Part shown: piece by piece, positions 19,860-28,010 of the stretch
Position numbering within the stretch: the first letter of the stretch is position 1
Layout of the letters: the number at the start of each line of letters is the position of its first letter
Assembly (NCBI GenBank): GCA_046154695.1
Contig: JBJXFI010000250.1
Coordinates: 1-29,683 of the forward strand
Reading direction: 5' to 3'
From: DALYLB01 sp046154695
Lineage (GTDB): Bacteria > Acidobacteriota > Blastocatellia > RBC074
DNA: 29,683 nucleotides
The notes under the pieces: generated by a model
What the model was told of the DNA's origin: nothing
The model's database searches: none
The model's input: only the letters and a program-made list of their open reading frames with translations
Position numbers and translations under genes: made by a program

Positions 19860-21014
19860 ATGCCGATGTCGAATGAGGTGCGGGAACGATTCGGGGCGCT
19901 GTTCGGAGAGGCGCCGCGCGTATTTTCGGCGCCTGGGCGCGTCAATCTGATCGGCGAGCACACCGATTACAACGAGGGGTTCGTCCTGCCGATGGCGATC
20001 GATCGCCGTACGTTCGTCGCGGCGTCGGCGCGCGACGATGGGCGGATCCGGTGCGTCTCGCTGGATATCGAGGGGGAGGTCGAGTTCGGGTTGACCGGGG
20101 ATCTGGCGCCGGCGGGGGACTGGGCCGATTACGTGCGCGGCGTGGCGGCCGGGCTGCTCGGCGCGGGGCATCCGCCGCGGGGGGCGAACCTGCTGATCGC
20201 GAGCGAGGTGCCGATCGGGGCGGGGCTCAGCTCGTCGGCGGCGCTCGAGGTCGCCACGGGATTCGCGCTGCTCTCGATGGGCAATCGAACCATGCCGCCG
20301 GTGGAGCTGGCGCTTCTCTGCCAGCGCGCCGAGCAGGAGTTCGCCGGAACCCGGTGCGGGATCATGGACCAGTACATCTCGACGCTCGGCGTCGAGGGGC
20401 ATGCGCTGCTGATCGACTGTCGAAGCCTCGAATACCGGGCCATTCCGATGGAGATGTCCGGCGCGCGGATCGTCATCTGCAATTCCATGATCAGGCACGA
20501 GCTCGCCACGGGAGAGTACAATCGCCGCCGCGCCGAATGCGAGGAGGCCGTCCGCCGGATTGCGGGCCATCTGCCCGGCGTTCAATCTCTGCGGGATGTG
20601 GAGATCGAAGAGTTCGATCTCGTGGCGGATCTCCTGCCCGGCACGATTCGCCGGCGCGCCGGCCATGTGATCACCGAAAACGGCCGGACGTTGGCGGCCA
20701 TCGATTCGCTGGGACGCGGCGATCTGGCGCGCTTCGGAGAGTTGATGTTCGCCTCGCACGCGAGCCTGAAGGCCGATTATCAGGTCAGTTGCCCGGAATT
20801 GGACCTGTTGGTCGAACTCGCATCGAGGATTCCGGGCGTTCACGGCGCGCGAATGACCGGCGGCGGCTTTGGCGGATGCACCGTCAATCTGGTCGATGCC
20901 GCCCGAGCGGATTCCTTTGTCGCATCGCTTCGCCGCGAATACCAGGCTCGCACCGGAATCGATCCCCGCTGTTATGTGTGCCGCCCCTCCGGGGGAGTCC
21001 GGGAGGAAGCCTGA
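19860..21014 (+). CDS. galK: Galactokinase
   Basis: The protein has 384 residues, close to the 382 of E. coli GalK. It is a GHMP kinase with the galactokinase signature GRVNLIGEHTDYNEG at 26-40, the ATP-binding PIGAGLSSSAALE at 118-130, CGIMDQ with the catalytic Asp170, and the C-terminal MTGGGFGGCTVNLV motif. It phosphorylates galactose at C1 with ATP, the first step of the Leloir pathway. ATGs at 19860 and 19866 are both possible, and a TTG at 19845 would overlap the symporter. No clear Shine-Dalgarno is seen, so translation is probably coupled to the symporter seven bases upstream. galT and galE are not in the window. Confidence 0.96.
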   Translation: MPMSNEVRERFGALFGEAPRVFSAPGRVNLIGEHTDYNEGFVLPMAIDRRTFVAASARDDGRIRCVSLDIEGEVEFGLTGDLAPAGDWADYVRGVAAGLLGAGHPPRGANLLIASEVPIGAGLSSSAALEVATGFALLSMGNRTMPPVELALLCQRAEQEFAGTRCGIMDQYISTLGVEGHALLIDCRSLEYRAIPMEMSGARIVICNSMIRHELATGEYNRRRAECEEAVRRIAGHLPGVQSLRDVEIEEFDLVADLLPGTIRRRAGHVITENGRTLAAIDSLGRGDLARFGELMFASHASLKADYQVSCPELDLLVELASRIPGVHGARMTGGGFGGCTVNLVDAARADSFVASLRREYQARTGIDPRCYVCRPSGGVREEA

Positions 21015-21082
21015 CCCCGCCGGAGTTGTTTTCTCGGCGAAACGGGAGATCCGGAACGGGCGCAGGGCTGATAACTTTCCAA

Positions 21083-21111
21083 TTGTCAACACATAGACTT
21101 GCTCGTATAAT
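21083..21111 (+). promoter_or_regulatory. Strong sigma-70-type promoter for the PEP-CTERM gene
   Basis: TTGTCA (21083-21088, 5/6 to consensus), a 17-base spacer and a perfect TATAAT (21106-21111) predict a start near 21118, leaving a leader of about 114 bases before the PEP-CTERM gene at 21232. This is the best promoter match in the window. Confidence 0.8.
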
Positions 21112-21231
21112 GCAAACCCTCAAGTGATGACGGCGAATGGCCCCCCTGGGGCGTTCGCTTCTCGATACACAGCGATCAACAATTCAGGCTGGGGGGCATG
21201 CGGGACGCCCGGGCTTCCCAGGAAGAGCAAT

Positions 21232-21894
21232 ATGCGATCCAGGCTTCAGTCGTCCGGTTTGGCGCGAGAGAAGCGAAGTTGGGGTTTCGTCCGCGGTCGA
21301 CGGTTGGCGGTTCACCTGTTGATCCTTTGCGCCGTCGCCCGGGGCGCACTGGCGGACACGATTACCTATCAGCAATTGCGCCAGGATCCGGCGCGGGTGA
21401 CGGCGACCGCCGCGGCTCCGGATGTCGCACGGACGGTGGATGGGAAGCAGGACCCGGCAGCGGGAGGACGCCCCGTCGCGCAGGAGAGCCCGAATCATCC
21501 CGAATTCGTTCGCCTTCCCGACGGTCGGATCGTTCGCTATGGGCAGGGAATTCTCTGTGACGAGAATTGCGTGGAGCCCGTGACGCCCGCCGCGTTTCGC
21601 GAGCCGGGGCCGCGATGGTTATGGATCATTCCGCCGATCGTCGCGGGCGGCATTCTTTGCGTGATTCTATGCCGTCCCGGCAGGGATACCGAACCACAGC
21701 CCACACCCACAATCATCATTCCGCCGCCGAGCCCGGTCGTGTCGCCGACCGTGGCCGCCACCATCTCTCCCGGACCGACCGCCCCCCCGCCGAATGGAGA
21801 GATTCCCGAACCCGGCACGCTCGTCCTCGTCGGAATCGGCCTCGGAACCATGCTCGCCCGAAAGCGAATGAAGGGCCGAAAGCCGCCCAAGTAA
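21232..21894 (+). CDS. PEP-CTERM sorting-signal protein with internal membrane helix
   Basis: The protein has 220 residues. A basic N-terminus and hydrophobic stretch (about 24-41, ending GALAD) form a signal peptide. Residues 42-125 are a polar domain with a FVRLPDGRIVRYGQGILCD segment and two cysteines (109, 113). A hydrophobic helix spans about 129-147 (LWIIPPIVAGGILCVILC). Residues 154-190 are a proline/threonine-rich linker. The tail is IPEPGTLVLVGIGLG (from 191) followed by basic ARKRMKGRK, which is the PEP-CTERM signal processed by exosortase in exopolysaccharide-producing bacteria. No exosortase is in the window. AGGAAGAGC before the ATG at 21232 and the promoter at 21083 support this start; the frame is open back to 21124. 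The sorting signal is clear; the function of the body is unknown. Confidence 0.85.
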   Translation: MRSRLQSSGLAREKRSWGFVRGRRLAVHLLILCAVARGALADTITYQQLRQDPARVTATAAAPDVARTVDGKQDPAAGGRPVAQESPNHPEFVRLPDGRIVRYGQGILCDENCVEPVTPAAFREPGPRWLWIIPPIVAGGILCVILCRPGRDTEPQPTPTIIIPPPSPVVSPTVAATISPGPTAPPPNGEIPEPGTLVLVGIGLGTMLARKRMKGRKPPK

Positions 21895-21923
21895 GACCTT
21901 CGGAGAAAATAACGAAGGGCAAT

Positions 21924-21982
21924 CGGCAAATATCAAAAGGCAAAAGGAGCGCGCCGCTCCTTTTGCCTTTTGATATTTGCCG
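21924..21982 (+). terminator. Perfect 28-bp inverted repeat after the PEP-CTERM gene
   Basis: The arms 21924-21951 and 21955-21982 are exact complements of 28 bases with a three-base loop (CGC). The arms are built of words such as CAAATATCAAAAGGCAAAAGG. It lies 29 bases after the stop and would form a very stable RNA hairpin. No T-tract follows, so it may act as a terminator, an mRNA end stabiliser, or simply be a dispersed repeat. Confidence 0.75.
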
Positions 21983-22078
21983 GCTGAAATTCCTGCAACC
22001 CGGGGCGGGAAAAAGCGTTCTAAGACACGTGCGATTCAACTCCCGAATTCGCGCGGCAGTGATCGAGAAGGAGTGGTT

Positions 22079-23158
22079 ATGAAACGATTGTCCGTCGCTC
22101 TGGCGTTGTCGGTTTCCCTGTCGATGGCCTCTTTGGCCGGCGTCTTTGACTGGGAGCGGGCCGTCTCTTTATACAAACAGGGGCAGTTTCGCGAATCGAT
22201 CGCGGAGTTTAACCGGGTTCTGGCGGAATATCCGGAACATTCCGACAGTTGGAAGTTCATCGGTCTGGCCTATTATCAGTTGAAGGAATATCGTCCGGCG
22301 ATCGAGTCGCTGGAGAAGGCGAACGCATTCAAGCGGAAGGAGGGTCGCTATGATCCGGATCTCTACCGCGCGCTCGGCCAGGCTCATCTCTCGCTCAGGG
22401 AATATGAGAAGGCGCTGCCCTGGTTCGAGACGCTCGCGCGGATCCAGATGAACGCCGCGGCGAACTTCTATATGCTCGGCGTCACCTATTCCAATCTCAA
22501 TCGGGCCGAAGAGGCGGCCGAGGCGTTCAACAAGGCCGTCAAACTCGATCCGAAAGATGGAGACTCGTGGTATTTTCTCGGGGCCCAGTATTTCCGCAAC
22601 GGAAAGATGAATGAGGCGATTGCGGCGCTTCGATCCGGGCTTGCCGCCGAGCCGAGGAATGTCGAGATGCTCGGGTTGTTGACCGAATCGCTGCTCCGGC
22701 GCGGGGCGGCGGAGACCGACGAGCGCAGGGCCGCCGCGCTCATCGACGAGGCGGTTCGCATTTCGACGACCCTCCGCGGGTTGAAGGAAGACAGCGCCTC
22801 GCTCGAACTGCAGGGGCGCGCCCTGCTCGCTACCCGCAAATTCTCGGCTGCCGAGGCCGCCCTTACCAAAGCCTACGAGGCGACCACGCAGCCCTCCGCC
22901 GCCCTCTGCTTCAACCTGGGCTTCGCCCTCGCGCAGACCAAGGCCTGGACCCGCTCGTCCGAGATGCTCGCCGCCGCCGACAAACTCAATCCCGGCGATG
23001 TCAATACGCTCTACTATCTTGGATTCGTCTACGAGAACCTCCGACGCTACGCGCCCGCGCTCGACGCCTATACCCGCGCCTACGAGGCCAGCGGCCGCAG
23101 CAATGAGGATCTCAAAGCCAGCATCGACCGCGTGACGCCGCAGGTGCGGCAGCCGTAA
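22079..23158 (+). CDS. Exported TPR-repeat protein
   Basis: The protein has 359 residues. A signal peptide (about 1-20, ending MASLAG) is followed by tetratricopeptide repeats over almost the whole length. Examples are ERAVSLYKQGQFRESIAEFNRV at about 26-47, the SDSWKFIGLAYYQLKEYRPA helix pair, an ANFYMLGVTYSNLNRAEEA unit, GDSWYFLGAQYFRNGKMNEA, and two C-terminal units ending YTRAYEASGRSNED. TPR domains serve as docking surfaces for other proteins; no enzyme motif is visible. The ATG at 22079 has AAGGAG five bases upstream. It lies between two intergenic inverted repeats (21924-21982 and 23159-23229), so it may be transcribed alone. The partner could be the envelope proteins on either side (inference). 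Confidence 0.9.
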   Translation: MKRLSVALALSVSLSMASLAGVFDWERAVSLYKQGQFRESIAEFNRVLAEYPEHSDSWKFIGLAYYQLKEYRPAIESLEKANAFKRKEGRYDPDLYRALGQAHLSLREYEKALPWFETLARIQMNAAANFYMLGVTYSNLNRAEEAAEAFNKAVKLDPKDGDSWYFLGAQYFRNGKMNEAIAALRSGLAAEPRNVEMLGLLTESLLRRGAAETDERRAAALIDEAVRISTTLRGLKEDSASLELQGRALLATRKFSAAEAALTKAYEATTQPSAALCFNLGFALAQTKAWTRSSEMLAAADKLNPGDVNTLYYLGFVYENLRRYAPALDAYTRAYEASGRSNEDLKASIDRVTPQVRQP

Positions 23159-23229
23159 GGATAATTGATAGTGGATAGCTGATAGTGAACGGCTGCTATC
23201 CACTATCAACTATCCACTATCAATTATCC
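23159..23229. repeat. 29-bp near-perfect inverted repeat of GATAGT words
   Basis: The arms 23159-23187 and 23201-23229 match over 29 bases with one mismatch and a 13-base loop. The arms consist of repeated TGATAGTGGATAG words. It starts right at the TPR stop codon and could end the transcript in both directions. I recall similar GATAGTTGATAG words as spacer repeats in many bacterial genomes; this was not checked. Confidence 0.75.
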
Positions 23230-23331
23230 ACTTCTCTTGCCTTTTGTTTCCCATCCTGTAAACTCGCCTTCGCTCACAAACTCGACAAAAAAATGAGAAG
23301 TCATCATTCAGGAAAGGCGTGAATCAAAGCC

Positions 23332-24336
23332 ATGATTCGGTTTCGCGGTAATCTCACATCCTGTCTCTGGGTCGGTCTGATCCTGCTCGTTTCGATGCAG
23401 GCGGCATCCTGTTCGAGGGTTTCGCTGATCAATGAGAAGGCGTACGTGGTTCCGGAGCGATTGAAGTTGAGGAGTTCGACGGCGCCGGCTTCGCGCGTGG
23501 TGGGGGAGTTGAAGGGAGGGGACGAGGTAACGGTCAGCGACCGCGCGAATGCGGAAGACGGCAAGAGCTGGTCGAAGGTCAACGGAGCGAATGGGGAATC
23601 GGGTTGGGTCGAGACGTATTTCCTCGTCAAGGATTCGATTGTGGACCGCTCGCGAAAGATCGCCGAGGAGGTGAAGGAGATTCCGGCGCAGGCGGTCGGC
23701 AAATCGAAGGCGCCTCTCAAATTGCGATTGACGGCCGATCGGACGGATGACGAGAATGTCGCGACGCTGCTTCCTTCCGGGACGGTCCTGGAAGTCATCG
23801 GGCGGGAGCGGAAGCCGCGCCCCGCCAACCTGCCCACCGCGAACGAGGGGAAAAATGAAGTCCGCTATGACGAATGGCTCAAGGTTCGGTTGAAGGGGCT
23901 CGCGGTCGTGCCGGCCGGCTGGATTTATGGCGGATCGATCGAGATGGACATCCCCGGCGAGATCGTCTATTTCGCCTCGTCCGGGCGGAAGATCGTCGGC
24001 TGGCAGAAGATCGCGACGCTCAAGGGCGATGACAGCCGAACCGGCGACCATTATCTGGTGCTCGAACGCAAGCTCTTCGGCGCCGATGAACAGGCCGATT
24101 TCGATCGCGTCAAGGTGCTGGCCTATGATCCGAACTCGCGAAATTACGCCACCCCTTATCGGGATGAGGTCCTGGGGCGCTTCCCCGTGTTTCTTAATAT
24201 GGAAGGGACGCGGGGCTCCTTCCGCCTCACGGCGATACGGCCGGCGGGCGGCAATGGCCAGCCCGCGCAGCAGGATTACGCGATCGAGATGCTCGACGGC
24301 GGCAGAGTGAAGGTGACCCGGGCGCAGAAGAAATAA
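23332..24336 (+). CDS. Exported protein with two bacterial SH3 domains, lipoprotein candidate
   Basis: The protein has 334 residues. The N-terminus has a hydrophobic signal (about 11-22) ending AASC with Cys27. This is a possible but imperfect lipobox, since the -3 residue is Ala. Residues about 36-100 form an SH3_3-type domain (YVVPERLKLRSSTAPASRVV, WSKVNGANGESGWVETYFL). A second one covers about 128-205 (LRLTADRTDDENVATLLPSG, EWLKVRLKGLAVVPAGWIYG). The C-terminal 120 residues are unassigned, with GDHYLVLERKLFGADEQADF. Such domains bind cell-wall or protein ligands. The Shine-Dalgarno AGGAAAGG is rather far (14 bases) from the ATG, so the start is moderately sure. Confidence 0.85.
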   Translation: MIRFRGNLTSCLWVGLILLVSMQAASCSRVSLINEKAYVVPERLKLRSSTAPASRVVGELKGGDEVTVSDRANAEDGKSWSKVNGANGESGWVETYFLVKDSIVDRSRKIAEEVKEIPAQAVGKSKAPLKLRLTADRTDDENVATLLPSGTVLEVIGRERKPRPANLPTANEGKNEVRYDEWLKVRLKGLAVVPAGWIYGGSIEMDIPGEIVYFASSGRKIVGWQKIATLKGDDSRTGDHYLVLERKLFGADEQADFDRVKVLAYDPNSRNYATPYRDEVLGRFPVFLNMEGTRGSFRLTAIRPAGGNGQPAQQDYAIEMLDGGRVKVTRAQKK

Positions 24337-24441
24337 TCGCGCGAACGCACATTGGCAGTGGAATCGGACCCAGAGGGCGTAAGCGCGCTTGAGCGGAACT
24401 TAACTTGACCTTCCCCTTCCCCTTGATTTACCCTGACAGCC

Positions 24442-24470
24442 TTAACTCGTCTCTTGTAGTCTATTGTAAT
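24442..24470 (+). promoter_or_regulatory. Likely promoter of the second TonB-dependent receptor
   Basis: TTAACT (24442-24447, 4/6), a 17-base spacer and TGTAAT (24465-24470, 5/6) predict a start near 24477, giving a leader of about 230 bases. Confidence 0.45.
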
Positions 24471-24710
24471 AGATAAAGCCGCCCGATGAGGAGCAGGCTG
24501 AGATGCTGAGACGCCCAATTCATCAGCCTCTCAATTCAATGGCGTCCCAAAGAAGACGCCCCGCAATCCGGCCCAGGATGCACCTGCTGGGAAGAAATCA
24601 CTTGCATAGTTTTGTCCACGCTTAAGCACGTACGCTGGAGTGATCAGCGGTATGTGCGACCGGCGTTGGGGAAGGAACTCGTTTACCCCTATTTTAGGAG
24701 AAGCTGAGAT
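24471..24710 (+). other. Structured leader of the receptor gene with competing stems
   Basis: No gene is seen between 24337 and 24710. GACGCC (24510-24515) and GACGCC (24555-24560) can each pair with the single GGCGTC at 24541-24546, so two hairpins exclude one another. AGGCTGA (24495-24501) can also pair with TCAGCCT (24523-24529). A CGCTG/CAGCG stem (24633-24637 and 24645-24649) lies further down. AGGAG is ten bases before the ATG. Confidence 0.4.
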
Positions 24711-27700
24711 ATGTTTACATTGAAATCATTACGCATTATATGCGCGGGAACGCTGTTGGCGTTTTCGGTCATGCTCGGGGCGGGCCAGGCGTTCGGTCAG
24801 GCGCAGGCGAACACGGGCCAGATCACGGGGGTGGTTCGGGACAATAACGGCGGTGCGATTCCGAACGCGACCGTCAAGGTGGTCAACAAGGATACGGGAT
24901 TGGAGCGGACCGCGACATCGAGCCCGGATGGCCTCTATCGATTCGTGCTGCTGCCGCCAGGCGTTTACAATATGACGGCCAGCGCGGGCAGTTTCTCAAA
25001 GACGGAGATCAAGGATGTTCCCGTGACGATCGGCCAGGTGGCGGATCTCAACATCGTTCTAGGGGTTGGGGGCGTACAGGAAGCCGTGACCATCACGGCC
25101 GAGGCGGTCCAGACGACGGTTTCGCAGCCGGACGCGGTGATCAATGAATCGGCGATCAACAATCTGCCGATCAATGGGCGCCGGTTCCAGGACTTCGTGA
25201 CGCTGACGCCGACGGCGCAGGTCGATCCGCAGCGCGGCCAGATCTCGCTCTCCGGCCAGCGCGGCATCAACTCGAACATCAACATCGACGGCGTCGATTA
25301 CAACCAGCCGTTCTTCGGCGGCATTCGCGGCGGGGAGCGCTCGAACACCGCCTTCACGATTCCGCAGGAGTCGATCAAGGAGTTCCAGGTCGTGGCGGCC
25401 GGGTATTCGGCGGAGTTCGGTCGTTCGACGGGCGGCCTGGTGACGGCGGTGACCAAGTCCGGCTCGAACAGCTATCGCGGTTCGGCCTTCTATCTGCTGC
25501 GCCATCGCGAGGTGTCGCGTACCAATGATTATTACGACGCGCTTTCGGCGAACCTGGGGCGCAATGTGATCGCGGCGCCGACGCAGCAGCAGTTCGGCGG
25601 ATCGATCGGCGGGCCGATCAAGAAGGACAAGGCGTTCTTCTTCGGATCGTACGAGCAGCAGACTGTTCGCAATCCGCGCCAGGTCTTCTTCGACAACCTG
25701 CAGAACGTTTCGGGGACGCCGGCGACGCAGGAGGCCTTCGATTATTACAAGTCGCTGCAGGCGCCGTTCGAGCAGACCAACGACGCCCAGGCCGGCCTTG
25801 CGCGCTTCGACTACAATTTTAACGAGAACCACCGGTTCAATATCCGCTACAGCCAGAGCAACAACAACGCGCTGAACGCGAACGCCACCGGCAACGCGAT
25901 CTTCCCGACGACGGTCAGCGCGCTCTCGAACAACGGCACGGAAAAGGATCGGACATACACGATCGTCGGCCAGTTGACCGACTATTTCAGCGGCAATGTG
26001 GTCAACGAGCTGCGGGCGCAATACACGCGAGAGGTTCGTCCGCGGCTGGCGAACGCCGAGTCGCCGACCGTGACCAACAACATCGGCCGGTTCGGGACGG
26101 TCAACTTCCTGCCGACGACGCAGTACGACTGGCGCTTCCAGCTCTTCAACAACCTGACATGGATTCTTGGCAATCACACGGTCAAATACGGCGCGGAGAT
26201 CAATCACACATTCGCCGACCAGACCTTCGCCTTCAACCAGTTCGGGGATTTCACCTTCGGCACGACCAATGTGGGGACGCTGCTCGATATTCTGAGCTAC
26301 ACGCCGAGCATCACGACCGGCGTGGTCAATCGGTTCGACAGCACCCAGGTGACGTACCGGAAGCAGATCGGCAACGGCAAGCTCAGCCTGGAATCGAACG
26401 AGTTCGCGTTCTTCGCGCAGGATTCGTGGCGCATCAAGCCGAGTTTCACATTGAACTACGGTCTGCGCTGGGAGGGGCAGTTCAATCCGACGCCGGATGT
26501 GAGCAACAGCACGGTCTTTAACAAGGTCCGGGGCTTCCGCTTTCCCTCGGGGCACACCGTGGATCCGTCCTTCGTTCCGGACAACACCGAACAGTTCGGC
26601 CCGCGGATGGGAATCGCCTGGGATCCGTTCAAGAGCGGCAAGACGGTGGTTCGCGCGTTCAGCGGAGTCTATTACGCGCGGACGCCGATGCTGTTGCTGG
26701 CGGGACCGTTGAATAACTTCCGGAACCCGCCGGGCGACGTCACGGTGACGCTGCCGCTGCCCGTTCCGGCCGGCAACTTGAACAACACGGTCTACCGGCA
26801 GTTGAGACTGATCGGCGTCGATCTGAACAACTTCACGCTCGACAAGCTGCCCATTCTGACGGCGCAGCAGGTGCAGTCGATCGCCGGCTTGCTGGGGCTG
26901 GCGAACTTCGATCCCTTCACGAACATCAACGTGACCACGTGGGCCGACGATTACAAGAATCCCAAGAGCTATCAGTTCGGCGGCGGGATCGAACGCGAGC
27001 TGGGCGGCGGCATCAGCGTCGGGGTCGATTACAGCCAGGTCAACACGATTCGCCTGCAGCGCAATCGCGACCTCAACCTGCCGCTGCCGGTGCTGCGGAC
27101 AACGACGGTCGATCCGGCGCAGCGCCCGTTCTATGGCGTGCGCAACGGTTCGGCTCCGTTCCAGGCGCGTCCGATTCCGACCCTGGGCCAAATCCAGGTT
27201 CGCGAAACGACGGGCCGCTCGGTCTATCAGTCGATGACCCTGCGCGCGAACGTGCGGCGCAAGCGGTTCCAGGTCAATGCCTTTTACACGCTCTCGCGCT
27301 CGCTCTCGGATGACGACAACGAACGCGACGCGGGCGGCGTCTCGTTCGAGAACGCCGCGAATCTGGCGCCGGAGTTCAACTACTCGCGCCTCGATCGCCG
27401 CCATCAGTTCGTCGCGAGCCCGATCGTCTTTCTTCCGGGCGGGTTCGATGCGTCGAGCGCGATCCGGCTGCGGTCGGCATTGCCGATCGACGCCGGCTTC
27501 GGCTCGGACGCGAACGGCGATCTGGCCGGTCCCGATCGACCATTCAGCGCCGCGGGCGTTCCGTTCCTGCGGAACTCGTTCCGCAACTTCGCGACCAAGG
27601 AAATCGATCTTCGCCTGCAGAAGGGGATCACGTTCCGCGACACGCGCCGGCTGATCCTCTCGGTCGAATTCTTCAACCTCTTCAATCTGGAGAACATTCA

Positions 27701-27884
27701 GCTTCCCAACGGCAACGCTCGCGTGACCAACTATTGCGCGGCGCCGGTGCCGGCGAATTGCGGATTCTCCGGGCCGACAAACGTCGACTTTCTGAAGCAG
27801 AAGGACGCGAGCGGGAATTACATTCTCACGAACAACCCTGGCGCGCCCTTCCAGGCGCAGTTCGGCGCGCGCTTCCAGTTCTAA
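24711..27884 (+). CDS. TonB-dependent receptor, Oar-like, second copy
   Basis: The protein has 1057 residues. A signal peptide (about 1-30, ending AFGQ) is followed by a carboxypeptidase-regulatory domain (about 36-118, GQITGVVRDNNGGAIPNATV, PPGVYNMTASAG). The plug domain (about 125-260) has NNLPINGRRFQDFVTLTPTA, SLSGQRGINSNINIDGVDYN and IKEFQVVAAGYSAEFGRSTG. The beta-barrel of about 780 residues ends in aromatic RFQF. It is shorter than the receptor at 873-4880 and lacks its KSGT linker; the two are distant relatives, not a recent duplication. Promoter and leader signals upstream suggest it is transcribed alone, and a strong terminator follows. Outer-membrane uptake of an unknown substrate is inferred from the family. 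Confidence 0.95.
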   Translation: MFTLKSLRIICAGTLLAFSVMLGAGQAFGQAQANTGQITGVVRDNNGGAIPNATVKVVNKDTGLERTATSSPDGLYRFVLLPPGVYNMTASAGSFSKTEIKDVPVTIGQVADLNIVLGVGGVQEAVTITAEAVQTTVSQPDAVINESAINNLPINGRRFQDFVTLTPTAQVDPQRGQISLSGQRGINSNINIDGVDYNQPFFGGIRGGERSNTAFTIPQESIKEFQVVAAGYSAEFGRSTGGLVTAVTKSGSNSYRGSAFYLLRHREVSRTNDYYDALSANLGRNVIAAPTQQQFGGSIGGPIKKDKAFFFGSYEQQTVRNPRQVFFDNLQNVSGTPATQEAFDYYKSLQAPFEQTNDAQAGLARFDYNFNENHRFNIRYSQSNNNALNANATGNAIFPTTVSALSNNGTEKDRTYTIVGQLTDYFSGNVVNELRAQYTREVRPRLANAESPTVTNNIGRFGTVNFLPTTQYDWRFQLFNNLTWILGNHTVKYGAEINHTFADQTFAFNQFGDFTFGTTNVGTLLDILSYTPSITTGVVNRFDSTQVTYRKQIGNGKLSLESNEFAFFAQDSWRIKPSFTLNYGLRWEGQFNPTPDVSNSTVFNKVRGFRFPSGHTVDPSFVPDNTEQFGPRMGIAWDPFKSGKTVVRAFSGVYYARTPMLLLAGPLNNFRNPPGDVTVTLPLPVPAGNLNNTVYRQLRLIGVDLNNFTLDKLPILTAQQVQSIAGLLGLANFDPFTNINVTTWADDYKNPKSYQFGGGIERELGGGISVGVDYSQVNTIRLQRNRDLNLPLPVLRTTTVDPAQRPFYGVRNGSAPFQARPIPTLGQIQVRETTGRSVYQSMTLRANVRRKRFQVNAFYTLSRSLSDDDNERDAGGVSFENAANLAPEFNYSRLDRRHQFVASPIVFLPGGFDASSAIRLRSALPIDAGFGSDANGDLAGPDRPFSAAGVPFLRNSFRNFATKEIDLRLQKGITFRDTRRLILSVEFFNLFNLENIQLPNGNARVTNYCAAPVPANCGFSGPTNVDFLKQKDASGNYILTNNPGAPFQAQFGARFQF

Positions 27885-27905
27885 AAAGAAGGGGAAACCG
27901 GAAAG

Positions 27906-27943
27906 AAAAAATCGGCGGTCGCGCATGCGGCCGCCGATTTTTT
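27906..27943 (+). terminator. Rho-independent terminator after the second receptor
   Basis: A 17-bp stem (27906-27922 with 27927-27943, one G-U pair) with loop GCAT runs from an A6 tract to a T6 tract, so it could also work for minus-strand transcripts. Confidence 0.9.
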
Positions 27944-28010
27944 GTTGTTTAAACATAGCTGGTCGTGCAAACTGTCGGCGGAGCAATCCCCCAATCGACA
28001 GGAGACCTTG

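Noticed and set aside
19824..21092. 422-codon minus-strand frame antisense to galactokinase
   Set aside because: The plus-strand frame carries every galactokinase motif; the antisense product has none.
22169..23209. 346-codon minus-strand frame antisense to the TPR gene
   Set aside because: It is a mirror of the repeat codons and has no domain or ribosome-binding site.
24405..24433. TTGACC as -35 box for the second receptor
   Set aside because: At 17 bases the -10 position reads TTACCC, a poor match; TTAACT-17-TGTAAT slightly downstream is better.
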